Notes: generated by a model not told the origin, from the sequence alone. A DNA stretch of 64,000 nt from Psychrobacillus vulpis (GCF_006861825.1 NZ_VDGI01000003.1:71989-135988), one strand, 5' to 3'. Shown: positions 8,352 to 16,758, counted from the first letter of the stretch. A program made the numbers and translations.

Positions 8352-8795
8352 ATGAAAAAGAAAATGAAAATGAAAATAGTAGAACTATCTATGGTATTAA
8401 AAATCATACCTAAAGTACTTCAAATATTTTTGAACTTCTGTCTAGTACTTCTATCGTTAATACTGTCCTTCCTACTCATCAAGGAACTAACTATGTTCTT
8501 GAAGATTTTTATGACAGATGGAAGCAGTGACTATAAAATGTTCATCGCTAACATTCTCATTTTCTTTTTGTACTTTGAGTTTATTACAATGATTGTTAAA
8601 TACTTTAAGGAAGAATACCATTTTCCACTTAGATATTTTATTTATATTGGAATTACTGCTATGATTCGACTTATTATTGTAGAGCACGATCACCCTATAG
8701 ACACATTAATTTATTCACTAGTTATTCTTATTTTAATTATAGGTTACTTTATTATGAACATTACGCCGCTAGAAAGACCGAATCGACAAAAATAA
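8352..8795 (+). CDS. psiE: PsiE-family membrane protein
   Basis: A 147-residue protein of the phosphate-starvation-inducible PsiE family (PF06146). It has four predicted membrane spans, and the family core is the stretch YFEFITMIVKYF, HFPLRYFIYIGITAMIR and IIVEHD. It starts after GGGGGAG, four to five bases before the ATG. PsiE is named for phosphate-responsive expression in E. coli, and its biochemical role is not known. It has a long leader (8167-8351) and stands alone between the HPr kinase paralogue and a relic gene, so context adds nothing about function. Confidence 0.85.
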   Translation: MKKKMKMKIVELSMVLKIIPKVLQIFLNFCLVLLSLILSFLLIKELTMFLKIFMTDGSSDYKMFIANILIFFLYFEFITMIVKYFKEEYHFPLRYFIYIGITAMIRLIIVEHDHPIDTLIYSLVILILIIGYFIMNITPLERPNRQK

Positions 8796-8906
8796 AGAGT
8801 AGACAATTAAAAATAAACTCATTAAACGAGGATTTCTTATTCATTATTTTGAATAACTACTAATTAGAAATCCTGGTTGGTTAATAAAAAAATTATCAAA
8901 TAGCGG

Positions 8907-8942
8907 TTGACTTTTAAAATGGTTGTAACTATAATTGTTACA
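8907..8942 (+). promoter_or_regulatory. Sigma-A promoter overlapped by a TGTAAC-N7-GTTACA operator
   Basis: TTGACT (8907-8912), a 17-nt spacer and TATAAT (8930-8935) make an almost perfect promoter. TGTAAC (8924-8929) and GTTACA (8937-8942) flank the -10 box as a perfect inverted repeat with a 7-nt spacer. A second copy, TTGTAAC-N7-GTTACAA, is at 8991-9011, and a half-site TTGTAAC at 9252-9258 lies before the nitroreductase. A repressor bound here would block the promoter. Its identity is unknown. Confidence 0.65.
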
Positions 8943-8964
8943 TCGAGAGGTGAGGGTAGTTTAT

Positions 8965-9184
8965 TTGGAGTTGTATTTTTTTTATCTATGTTGTAACAGT
9001 ATGTGTTACAACGGTGGAAATGACAAATGGAAAGGTGTCGGTTCCAACACTAGTGATTGACGATGAAGTTATTCAGGGACTAGCTAGCAAAGAAAAATTA
9101 GCAGGAGTCATTGAAAGAGTGTTAGAAAAAAATAAAGAAAGTAATCTTCAAGGTATGCAATGTAATATCGATGGCAATTGTTAA
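8965..9184 (+). pseudogene. Broken thioredoxin-fold gene relic
   Basis: A strong ribosome site (GAGAGGTGAGG, 8945-8955) precedes a possible TTG start at 8965, but that frame stops within about 30 codons. A second frame, from an internal ATG at 9020 to 9184, encodes 54 residues including VSVPTLVIDDEVIQG. That matches the cis-proline loop and following strand of glutaredoxin- or DsbA-like proteins. The CxxC half is absent, so this looks like a frameshifted or internally deleted redox protein gene downstream of an intact promoter. A short functional peptide cannot be excluded. Confidence 0.45.
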
Positions 9185-9307
9185 TATTAGATTAATGAAT
9201 AGTGGACTGTTATCAGTTGTTCTTTAACTATATAATTGTCCATTTCTTGGATTGTAACATTATTTATATAGATTATTTCAAATCAAACTTATATTGGAGG
9301 AATTATA

Positions 9308-9910
9308 ATGTCAGAAACTACAACAACTTTAAAAGAAGCAATCATCAATCGTCGTTCCATACGAAAAGTGAAAAAAAATGAAAATATTACAAAAGAAAAA
9401 ATTAGTGAAGTGGTAAAAATAGCTTTACATGCACCGTCATCATTTAATATGCAAAGTGGACGTATCGTTGTTCTTATGGACGCTGAACATGAAAAATTCT
9501 GGGATATCGTAAAAGAAACATTGCGTCCACGCGTTCCAGAAGAAAATTTTGGAGCAACAGTTGAAAGGCTGCAAGGATTTAGAGAGGGTACAGGTACGAT
9601 ATTATTTTTAGAAAACCAAGAAACAGTAAAAAAAATGCAAGAAAATGCACCATCCTATAAAGAACATTTTCCAAATTGGTCACATCAAGGAAATGCAATG
9701 TTGCAATATGCACTTTGGATGTCATTAACAGCAGAAGGTATTGGAGCATCTTTGCAACATTACAATCCTATTATTGATGAAGATGTGAAGAGAACTTGGG
9801 ATATTCCAGCAGAATGGGATCTAGTAGCACAAATGCCATTTGGTGAGCCTAATGAGCAACCAGGAGAAAGAACATTTTTATCTTTTGAAGATGTTGTGAA
9901 ATTTTATTAA
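9308..9910 (+). CDS. Nitroreductase-family oxidoreductase (Frm2/Hbn1/NtrA type)
   Basis: A 200-residue FMN-dependent nitroreductase-fold protein. It has INRRSIRK near the N-terminus (phosphate contact), APSSFNMQSGRIVVL (flavin site) and the Frm2-like run HFPNWSHQGNAMLQYALWMS, then GIGASLQHYNPII and LVAQMPFGEP. This subgroup (yeast Frm2/Hbn1, staphylococcal NtrA) reduces nitro compounds and is linked to redox and lipid-peroxide stress; the physiological substrate is open. The ATG follows GGAGGAATTATA. A TTGTAAC half-site like the upstream operator pair lies 50 bp before the start, so the same regulator may act here. A terminator at 9968 ends the unit. Confidence 0.85.
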   Translation: MSETTTTLKEAIINRRSIRKVKKNENITKEKISEVVKIALHAPSSFNMQSGRIVVLMDAEHEKFWDIVKETLRPRVPEENFGATVERLQGFREGTGTILFLENQETVKKMQENAPSYKEHFPNWSHQGNAMLQYALWMSLTAEGIGASLQHYNPIIDEDVKRTWDIPAEWDLVAQMPFGEPNEQPGERTFLSFEDVVKFY

Positions 9911-9931
9911 TACTAACAAATATAACAGGTA

Positions 9932-9966
9932 GGTTATAGTGCGGCGGAATAATACGAAAAGACTGA
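9932..9966 (+). pseudogene. Relic of an HPr kinase 3' end
   Basis: The segment GGTTATAGTGCGGCGGAA and the following AAAAGACTG reproduce, with small gaps, the hprK-like gene at 8043-8079. Like that gene it is followed by a terminator hairpin. It is too short to encode anything and is best read as the end of a lost tandem copy or a partial duplication. Confidence 0.6.
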
Positions 9967-9967
9967 T

Positions 9968-10017
9968 AAACCATTCTTATCTTTACACTGATTATGTGGA
10001 GATAAGAATGGTTTTTT
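9968..10017 (+). terminator. Terminator of the nitroreductase gene
   Basis: A 15-bp stem, AAACCATTCTTATCT (9968-9982) with AGATAAGAATGGTTT (10000-10014), runs straight into TTTT. Confidence 0.85.
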
Positions 10018-10181
10018 CATACAGAAAAGTTGAAGAGAAGTAGTTGTACTTTGTTTCAGTCGTTTGAAAATACTATATAAAACATTTTGAATAATTAACC
10101 AATAGAAGATGGTGAAGAAATGAGATTAATATTACCACTTAGTGAAACGAATAATAAATTAATACACCATTATTGACGTAA

Positions 10182-10217
10182 ACTCTCTTATAGTGTAATG
10201 TTACACTATAAGAGAGT
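10182..10217. promoter_or_regulatory. Perfect 36-nt palindrome upstream of the XRE gene
   Basis: ACTCTCTTATAGTGTAA (10182-10198), TG, then the exact complement (10201-10217) gives 17-bp arms. It ends just before the ribosome site GAGGAAGG and start at 10230. TTGACG at 10173-10178 with TAATGT at 10196-10201 is a possible promoter, so the dyad would cover the -10 region. There is no T-run, so an autoregulatory operator is likelier than a terminator. Confidence 0.7.
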
Positions 10218-10229
10218 GAGGAAGGTAAT

Positions 10230-10688
10230 ATGGATAAAAAAGAATTTATAAAACTGGTAAATGCTAAATTAAAGCTCATCCGTATTGAAAACGATTTGTC
10301 ACAGGACAAAATGTCTGAAATTATCGGTTTATCAAAGAAAACATTAATAGAAATCGAAAAAGGTAGGAGCACCCTCACATGGGCAGGTGCAGTTTGTATC
10401 GCAACACTTTTTGAACACAGCGAGATCATACAGATGACATTTGGGGGAGATGTTAACGAAGTTATCAAGACAATCGCTTTTAAACATTACAATAATAGTT
10501 TCCCAAAGACTCTAGGAGGGAAAGTATGGTGGCGACAAATAAAAGAGTTAAACGGTTATTCAATACAACAAAATATACTTTCTCAACATTATAGAATTCT
10601 AGATAAAGAGAACAGTAGAATATGTAGTTCATTTGAATTGGATGAAATCGAAAAAAGATTTACAGAAATGATAAAATCGTTACATTAG
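10230..10688 (+). CDS. XRE-family helix-turn-helix regulator
   Basis: A 152-residue protein. Residues about 10-65 are a Cro/CI-type helix-turn-helix (KLIRIENDLSQDKMSEIIGL, then KKTLIEIEKGRSTLTWAGAV). The remaining 85 residues contain a second segment, KVWWRQIKELNGYSIQQNIL, that resembles a second helix-turn-helix, and end in a charged helix. It starts seven bases after GAGGAAGG and directly follows the 36-nt palindrome, so autoregulation is likely. The next gene, 50 bp downstream in the same direction, encodes a small exported protein and may be under its control. The signal sensed is not known. Confidence 0.75.
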   Translation: MDKKEFIKLVNAKLKLIRIENDLSQDKMSEIIGLSKKTLIEIEKGRSTLTWAGAVCIATLFEHSEIIQMTFGGDVNEVIKTIAFKHYNNSFPKTLGGKVWWRQIKELNGYSIQQNILSQHYRILDKENSRICSSFELDEIEKRFTEMIKSLH

Positions 10689-10738
10689 ATTCATAGAAAA
10701 TTATTTAAATCATATACAACGAAGGGAACAAACATAAT

Positions 10739-11206
10739 ATGAAAAAAGCAACCATCGCAACATTAACTATCGTTATAGCAATGGGATTATCAATTAACAC
10801 ATTTGCAAATACAAATACAAAGACAAATACAAAAAATGAAATCTTCCAAAATGAGCTGACATATCTCAAATCAATTAATCCAGGTATTACAAGCATAGAA
10901 GTAGTTTCGCTGAAGAAAGATAGAGACCAATTAGATGAATTACATAAACAACTAGAGAAATTAGAACTAGATTATGGAATTCTTGTTGATAATACAAAAA
11001 ATCCAAATAAAGAACCGAAAAGTCTGGATGACTTAACAGCAGAGCAACGTAAAAATCACTCTCAGTTAATTGATAAAATTTGGAGTGAAGAGCTGAGATT
11101 TTTAGATGCTCAATATAAAGCTGGACTTATAAAGGAAGATAATTATAAAGTGGATAAAAGCAATTTCGAATATTTAAGAGAAAAAAATTCATTAAATAAT
11201 CATTAA
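10739..11206 (+). CDS. Small exported protein of unknown function
   Basis: A 155-residue protein with a clear signal peptide (KK, then TIATLTIVIAMGLSI, cleavage likely after TFA near residue 22). The mature part starts in a polar N/T/K-rich linker, then is helical and charged (KKDRDQLDELHKQLEKLELD), with a conserved-looking LTAEQRKNHSQLIDKIW and a C-terminal helix. There is no cysteine, enzyme motif or anchor, so it is probably secreted or held at the wall by charge. It follows the XRE regulator by 50 bp and may form an operon with it. I do not recognise the family. Confidence 0.7.
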   Translation: MKKATIATLTIVIAMGLSINTFANTNTKTNTKNEIFQNELTYLKSINPGITSIEVVSLKKDRDQLDELHKQLEKLELDYGILVDNTKNPNKEPKSLDDLTAEQRKNHSQLIDKIWSEELRFLDAQYKAGLIKEDNYKVDKSNFEYLREKNSLNNH

Positions 11207-11215
11207 TTGAAGTAA

Positions 11216-11565
11216 GGGGCTGTTCGAAAAGTCGGTGAAAAAAGACTTTTAAGGACAGCCCTCTTTCTTTTCTTTTTTCTTGGCTTCTAGAATACAAAAA
11301 AATCGTCTTTTCTTGTAAAATGTAAGTGACCAAACCAACAATTTACGAAAGGACGATTTTTATGAGCAATCAAAAGACTACTAAAAAATTATTATGTTTC
11401 AAGGAAGCCTTCCACTAAATATCCCTGATGATACTGCATTCCTATAAAGAAAAAATATCCACCTACTCTTATCTCCTATAACAATAACCAAGGTATTTCC
11501 ATTTTAGATGTACAAGATTTGATTCCACCCCATCACGTAGCATTAGGGACTCTTTAAACAGCCTC
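11216..11565. mobile_element. Decayed IS1182-like element with imperfect terminal inverted repeats
   Basis: The left end GGGGCTGTTCGAAAAGTC (11216-11233) and the inverted right end at 11548-11565 match at 14 of 18 positions. Between them an ATG at 11361 follows GAAAGGACG and opens a short frame that breaks after about 18 codons. Other frames then read SLPLNIPDD and ISILDVQDLIPPHHVA, like the start of an IS1182-type transposase. Most of the transposase is deleted. The left end also folds as a hairpin and may terminate the upstream gene. Confidence 0.55.
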
Positions 11566-11571
11566 TCATGC

Positions 11572-12915
11572 TCAATCCACCGTAACCGAAAGTTCTTTCA
11601 CATGTAAAGATGGTGAACCGTAACCACCTGGACGGAAGTGAAGATCAGATCCAATTTCTTCGATGTCCTTCATAAAGTCGAAGAAGTTCCCAGCGATTGT
11701 CATTTGTTTAACAGATGATGAAATAGTACCATCTTTAATATGGAAACCCGTTGCAGCAACAGAAAAATCTCCGGAAATTGTATTTGCACCTGAGTGAAGA
11801 CCAGACAATTCTGTGATGAGGATACCTTCTGACAAGGAAGTGATTAAGTCATCCTTGCTTTTATGACCTGGAACAATGTACATATTCAGTGGTGCAACTG
11901 ATAAAGTGCTTTTGTAAGAAGCTTTTTGCGCATGACCTGTTGTTTCGCAACCTTCTATTTTTGCCGTTTTTCGGTTATGGAGAAGTGTTTCGAGTGTACC
12001 ATTTGAAACGATGGCACGTGTTTTAGTTGCAACTCCTTCTCCATCAAAATTCGAACCTGCAACTGCATCAGGATGAAATGGGTCATCAAGTATCGTGAAG
12101 AAATCAGATGCAATTTTCTTTCCTACTTTTCCCTTTAATAACGACTGATCCTTTTGTGTATTTTCAGCAGAAAAGATAGGTGCAAAGGTAGAAAGTAAAG
12201 ATGCTGCTGCATCATATCGCATAATAATTGGGTATTTTCCAGCAGGAATTGATTTCTCACCAAGATTAGACAATGCTTCTTCAGCTGCTTCTTTTGCAAT
12301 TTCATCAGCATTGAGCGAACCAAAATCACGAGTCATTTTGATAAAGCTACCGGTTTTCATTTCTTCTCCTTCTTTGACAAGAGCAGAAATGAAAATGATT
12401 AAACCATTCTTATTCTCATGCAGAGAAAGGCCTTTACTATTTGATAGCAATCGTTCACCAGAAAAATCTTGCAACACGCAATAGTTTAACGTAACTATAC
12501 GCGGATCGTAAGCAAGTATTTTTTCTTCAATAGTTGTAAGAAGCTCAATTTTTTCAGGAATTTGAACTTTTGCAAGCTCCTCGCTATAAAATTTATAGCC
12601 AACATACTCTTTACTTCCTTCAAAAATATCCGTACCATCATCTTCGTCAAGAATGGCTGCATTTGCTTTCGCATTGTCAATTAAAAACGATATGGAATCT
12701 TCGTCTAATTTTTCTGTATAGGCGTAACCCATTTTGCCTTTATACAAACCTCTTAATCCTACGCCACTATCTTCTGAAGTTTCGTAACTATCAATATCTC
12801 CTTTAAAAATCATACATTGAAAAGAATTGGAGCGTTCGTAATACACTTCCGCTTCCTCGAAACCAGCACCCATTGCTTTGCTTAGCAGTTCTTCTTGGAA
12901 TTCAGTGATATTCAT
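11572..12915 (-). CDS. tldE: TldE/PmbA-family metalloprotease subunit
   Basis: A 447-residue PmbA/TldE protein. It lacks the HExxxH zinc motif, as expected for the non-catalytic partner, and has the family's C-terminal barrel with GHAQKASYKSTLSVAPLN, LSGLHSGANTISGDFSV and NFFDFMKDIEEIGSD. With TldD it forms a heterodimeric protease that degrades unfolded or short peptides and, in some bacteria, matures ribosomally made antibiotic peptides. It starts three bases after tldD ends, so the two are translated together. The operon runs towards the IS remnant at 11216-11565. Confidence 0.9.
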   Translation of the reverse strand: MNITEFQEELLSKAMGAGFEEAEVYYERSNSFQCMIFKGDIDSYETSEDSGVGLRGLYKGKMGYAYTEKLDEDSISFLIDNAKANAAILDEDDGTDIFEGSKEYVGYKFYSEELAKVQIPEKIELLTTIEEKILAYDPRIVTLNYCVLQDFSGERLLSNSKGLSLHENKNGLIIFISALVKEGEEMKTGSFIKMTRDFGSLNADEIAKEAAEEALSNLGEKSIPAGKYPIIMRYDAAASLLSTFAPIFSAENTQKDQSLLKGKVGKKIASDFFTILDDPFHPDAVAGSNFDGEGVATKTRAIVSNGTLETLLHNRKTAKIEGCETTGHAQKASYKSTLSVAPLNMYIVPGHKSKDDLITSLSEGILITELSGLHSGANTISGDFSVAATGFHIKDGTISSSVKQMTIAGNFFDFMKDIEEIGSDLHFRPGGYGSPSLHVKELSVTVD

Positions 12916-12918
12916 TGA

Positions 12919-14307
12919 TTATTCCCCCTTCGTCCCACCGACAGTTATTTCACTAACCCGAATCATCGGTTGGCCTACATTCACAGGAAGGCTTCCACTC
13001 GACGCTCCACACAATCCTGCACCGTGTGCAAGATTATTGCCAACCCGATCGACAAGTTGTAGTGTTTTTGCACCGTTTCCAATTAGAGTTGCACCACGTA
13101 CCGGGCTGTCAATCTTTCCATTTTTCACGAGATATGCTTCCATAACTGCGAAATTATAATCTCCTGTTGCTGGATTCACTTGCCCACCACCCATATATTT
13201 TGCATAAATACCGTATTCTGTCGATGCAATGATATCATCTGGTGATGAAGTTCCAGGTGCAATATACGTATTAGTCATACGTGATGTAGGATTGAATCTA
13301 TATGATTCCCGACGGGACGAGCCAGTTGCATCTGCATTCATACGACGAGCGTTGAATTTATCGATAAGATAACCCTTTAAAATTCCATTTTCAATCAACA
13401 CATTTTTACGAGTTTTTTCTCCCTCATCATCTATATTAAGGGAACCCCATTCGTTCGGAAGTGTACCGTCATCGATATATGTCACGATATCTGGGGCAAC
13501 CTTCTCACCAATTCGGTTTGCGAAAACAGAATTATCTTTGGCAACAGAAGTCGCTTCTAGTCCGTGTCCACAAGCTTCATGGAAAATAACGCCTCCAAAT
13601 TCATTGTCAATGATGACGGAAAACTTTCCACTTGGACATTCTTCAGCACCAAGCATAGTAACTGCAATACGTGCTGCTTCTCCTGCGTAATGTTCTAAGT
13701 TAAGATTCTCGATAAATTCAAAACCAGCGTGGGCACCTGGTCCGTAAAAGCCAGTCTGCATTTCAATGCCGTCTGAAGCGGTAGCTTGTATGGAAAGCCT
13801 ACTATGGACACGTGTATCCTCAACGAATTTACCCTCTGAGTTCGCTATTAGTACATTTTGTTCTTCATCGATGTAGCGTAGAGCAACTTGTCGTATACGC
13901 TCATCATAATTTCTTGCAATTTCATTTGCCTTTCTCATCACAGAAACTTTTCTAGCATGTTCCACAGTTTGTGGCATTAGGGCGATTTGGTGAATAGGAT
14001 TGAATGTTTCTTTTCTAAGTGGATGAATGATCCCTTGTGCTCCGCCTTTAATGGCATGTGCTGCACGTTTTGCAGCTATCAGTAAACCTTCTTCCGAGAA
14101 ATCAGTCGTGTACGTATAGATGCTTTGAAGACCAGAAAAAATACGAATACCTACCCCAAAATCACGACCAGATATACTTTTTTCTATTTTTCCACTTTGC
14201 AATTCTATTCTGTTCACGTACTTGTCTTCTATGAACACTTCAGAAAAATCACCACCTGTCGAGAGAGCAGCTTCTAGCACGTTTTCTATAATAGATTGTT
14301 TAATCAT
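12919..14307 (-). CDS. tldD: TldD-family metalloprotease, catalytic subunit
   Basis: A 462-residue TldD protein. The zinc motif HEACGH (about residues 241-246, HExxxH) is followed by the downstream ligand region and the typical GSSRRESYRFNPTSRMTNTY, YMGGGQVNPATGDYNF and GLCGASSGSLPVNVGQP. It forms the protease active site together with TldE. Length and motifs are normal, with no sign of damage. The start follows GAAGGGGGAAAGG. No precursor peptide gene was seen next to it, so a housekeeping role is more likely than peptide-antibiotic maturation. Confidence 0.92.
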   Translation of the reverse strand: MIKQSIIENVLEAALSTGGDFSEVFIEDKYVNRIELQSGKIEKSISGRDFGVGIRIFSGLQSIYTYTTDFSEEGLLIAAKRAAHAIKGGAQGIIHPLRKETFNPIHQIALMPQTVEHARKVSVMRKANEIARNYDERIRQVALRYIDEEQNVLIANSEGKFVEDTRVHSRLSIQATASDGIEMQTGFYGPGAHAGFEFIENLNLEHYAGEAARIAVTMLGAEECPSGKFSVIIDNEFGGVIFHEACGHGLEATSVAKDNSVFANRIGEKVAPDIVTYIDDGTLPNEWGSLNIDDEGEKTRKNVLIENGILKGYLIDKFNARRMNADATGSSRRESYRFNPTSRMTNTYIAPGTSSPDDIIASTEYGIYAKYMGGGQVNPATGDYNFAVMEAYLVKNGKIDSPVRGATLIGNGAKTLQLVDRVGNNLAHGAGLCGASSGSLPVNVGQPMIRVSEITVGGTKGE

Positions 14308-14571
14308 ATTCCTTTCCCCCTTCTTCTATGGAGTATAGCGTATTATTTGTGTGAATACACTTATTAATTTGATAATTTAGTATTTTTAGTAATTAGTATA
14401 ATATAGAATTATAATTTTATCTTTAATACGAAATACTTTGATTTACTACTATCAAATTGGATGGAAATTCACGACCTTTCAGATTATGAAAATGTACGTC
14501 AAGAAATGCATTGAATAAAAATAATATGATGTTTAAATTAAGAAAAGATATTTTAAATAAGGTGGATTCGG

Positions 14572-15525
14572 ATGACTCTTCTAACTGTAGAAACAGAATA
14601 TTTTTATTTTAAAAAGCTTACTGAGGGTGTGTATTCAGCAATTGCTAAAACTGGGAAAGGATCTTGGAGTAATGCAGGAGTTGTAGATATGGGGGAAGAG
14701 TTACTTGTGTTTGACTCGTTTAGTACCCCTTCAGCTGCCCGAGAATTAAGGAAACAAGCTGAAATGATATTAGGGAAGAAGGTAAAATATCTTATTAATA
14801 GCCATTATCATGGAGACCATGTGTTTGGAAATCAAGTATTCGAGGATGTCACAATTATTTCTACTAGTTTAACGTTTAAATGGTTTAAAGAACAAAATAT
14901 GATCCACGATGTTGAGAAAGAAAAAAATGAGATGAAACAATATCTTCTAAATTTGAGAAATCAAATAGAAACAACGGAAGATATCATTATTAAGGCTAGT
15001 CTAATACATCAATTTGAAGAAATGTCCAAAGTATTAGAGGAGCTACCACATTTGAAAATAGTATTGCCATCCGTTTTGTTTGACAAAAATCTTGTAATAC
15101 AAGGTTCACAAAGAAATGTAGAATTACATTGTTTTGGTGGAGGGCATACTCCTAGTGATGCCTTTATGTATTTACCAGATGAGAAAATAGCATTCATGGG
15201 AGATATCGTCACAGAAGAACTTCATTTACCTATTTATCATCCAAAGGATTTTTTGAGTATTTTGGAAAATGTAAAGCAGATGGAGATTGAAACAGTTGTG
15301 CCAGGACATGGAGAAGTAGGAACGATAGAGTTAATAGATACATTAGTTGACTATTTGTCATTTTTGATGGAAAAGGCAAGCGAAGCACATCAAAATGAAT
15401 TATCCTTAAATGAATTTATTTCAGAGTTTATCACTCCAACTGAATACACTAACTGGAAGGGTGTAAATGGAATCAACCGTAATCTTACAACGATATATAA
15501 CTTCTATGTGTTAAAGAAGATTTAA
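14572..15525 (+). CDS. MBL-fold metallo-hydrolase
   Basis: A 317-residue metallo-beta-lactamase-fold protein. The metal-binding motif HYHGDH (about residues 78-83), GGGHTPSD (about 188), GDIV (about 207) and PGHG (about 244) supply the usual two-metal site. A helical insertion of about 70 residues (WFKEQNMIHDVEKEKNEMKQ onward) separates the first two motifs. The start ATG follows AAGGTGGATTCGG. The substrate is not evident; related proteins include lactonases and stress-linked hydrolases. An alpha/beta hydrolase gene follows closely, so both may be one unit. Confidence 0.8.
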   Translation: MTLLTVETEYFYFKKLTEGVYSAIAKTGKGSWSNAGVVDMGEELLVFDSFSTPSAARELRKQAEMILGKKVKYLINSHYHGDHVFGNQVFEDVTIISTSLTFKWFKEQNMIHDVEKEKNEMKQYLLNLRNQIETTEDIIIKASLIHQFEEMSKVLEELPHLKIVLPSVLFDKNLVIQGSQRNVELHCFGGGHTPSDAFMYLPDEKIAFMGDIVTEELHLPIYHPKDFLSILENVKQMEIETVVPGHGEVGTIELIDTLVDYLSFLMEKASEAHQNELSLNEFISEFITPTEYTNWKGVNGINRNLTTIYNFYVLKKI

Positions 15526-15580
15526 GTGAATGGGGGGAGTGGATATTGCGAAATCTCACAGTAACAATTGATGGAAAACA

Positions 15581-16399
15581 GTGAATTACTATGAGTGCGG
15601 CGATATGAAAACTCCAACTGTTGTTTGTTTCCATGGTCTTGTGGGGAATGGTTTCTATAGTTTCTCAGAAATTGCTGTACTATTAGAAAAACATTTCCAT
15701 CTACTAATATTTGATGGTCCAGGCCATGGAGAAACAACACCATTTGAAAGTGAGGAAGACTATTTATTCTCCAGCATTGCTATGTGGTACAAACGAGTAA
15801 TTCAGCAAGTTCTATCGAAACCTTTCTATTTGATGGGACATTCCTGGGGAGCTGATATAGCACTTCATTATACAAAAGGGTATCCAGATGAGGTTTTAGG
15901 CATTGTACTTTTGGACGGGGGCTACATCTTTCCGCAAAACCAGTCCGAAATGTCATTTAATTATGCAATTGCCGGCTGGGATGATTATATGAATAGATCA
16001 GCTTATTATGAGTGGGCAGTGATCGTTGAGGAGTATAAAACGTATACAAACAGATGGAATCATATCAAAGAGTGCTATGTTGCTTCTCTTTTCAAAAAGA
16101 AGGATAATCATTTCGAACTAGTGACTTCCAAATTTACTGTATTGTCCATTATAAAAGCTTTTTTTAAAGAACCATTCTCAGAAACATATGCTTTCATCAA
16201 GGTACCAGTGCTTTTAATACATGCAACAAATCCTACTGAGCTTGATGTGGCAAGAGAAATCGGCATTCTACAGCTTAAAGAAAATGTAGATGATGTAATG
16301 ATAATAGGAGTGGAAGGCGCAGGACATATGCTGCAATGGGATGAGCCTCTTCAAACAGCAACTGAAATTAAGAAGTGGATATATGAAAAGGAGACATAA
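15581..16399 (+). CDS. Alpha/beta hydrolase, probable 5' frameshift
   Basis: A 272-residue alpha/beta-hydrolase fold protein: CFHGLVGNG oxyanion region, GHSWGAD nucleophile elbow (serine about residue 88), and GHMLQWDEP carrying the catalytic histidine. The only open start in this frame is a GTG at 15581 with no ribosome site. In the neighbouring frame a TTG at 15546 has GGGGGAG seven bases upstream and encodes RNLTVTIDGKQ before stopping at a TGA overlapping the GTG. Adding one base near 15579 would join both into a normal N-terminus (IDGKQVNYYECGD). So either the gene carries a one-base deletion or the short form is translated inefficiently. The hydrolase body is intact. Confidence 0.75.
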   Translation: MNYYECGDMKTPTVVCFHGLVGNGFYSFSEIAVLLEKHFHLLIFDGPGHGETTPFESEEDYLFSSIAMWYKRVIQQVLSKPFYLMGHSWGADIALHYTKGYPDEVLGIVLLDGGYIFPQNQSEMSFNYAIAGWDDYMNRSAYYEWAVIVEEYKTYTNRWNHIKECYVASLFKKKDNHFELVTSKFTVLSIIKAFFKEPFSETYAFIKVPVLLIHATNPTELDVAREIGILQLKENVDDVMIIGVEGAGHMLQWDEPLQTATEIKKWIYEKET

Positions 16400-16435
16400 A
16401 CGAATAGTTCATTAAAAGTATAGGAGGAATAATTC

Positions 16436-16702
16436 ATGAAACAAAATAAAAATTGTCAAAGTTGTGGTATGCCATTTTCAAAGGATGCTGAAGGTGGTGG
16501 AACAGAAAAGAATGGAACGAAGAGCGTCCTTTATTGTAGTCATTGCTACCAAAATGGAGCATTCACTTTCCCTAATATGACAATGATTGAAATGAAGGAA
16601 AAAGTAAAAGGAAAATTAATTGAATTTGGAATCCCAAAAGTATTTACAGGGTTATTCACTCGAAATATTCATAAATTGGAGCGTTGGAATACACCAAATT
16701 GA
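16436..16702 (+). CDS. Small zinc-ribbon protein
   Basis: An 88-residue protein with CQSCGMP near residue 8 and CSHCYQNGAF near residue 33, two CxxC knuckles that fit the putative zinc-ribbon domain PF12674. The C-terminal half is a conserved helical tail. The ATG follows TAGGAGGAATAATTC. It is a single-domain protein found scattered in Firmicutes, often near hydrolase or regulator genes; its function is unknown. It lies 36 bp after the alpha/beta hydrolase and may be co-transcribed. Confidence 0.75.
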   Translation: MKQNKNCQSCGMPFSKDAEGGGTEKNGTKSVLYCSHCYQNGAFTFPNMTMIEMKEKVKGKLIEFGIPKVFTGLFTRNIHKLERWNTPN

Positions 16703-16758
16703 AACGTAAGGAATCAATGAAACCGTATAAGATAATTCCAATAATAAGGGTGATATAA

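Noticed and set aside
14461-14514. 17-codon frame MEIHDLSDYENVRQEMH
   Set aside because: No ribosome site and no neighbouring homology; possibly a gene scrap but not supportable.
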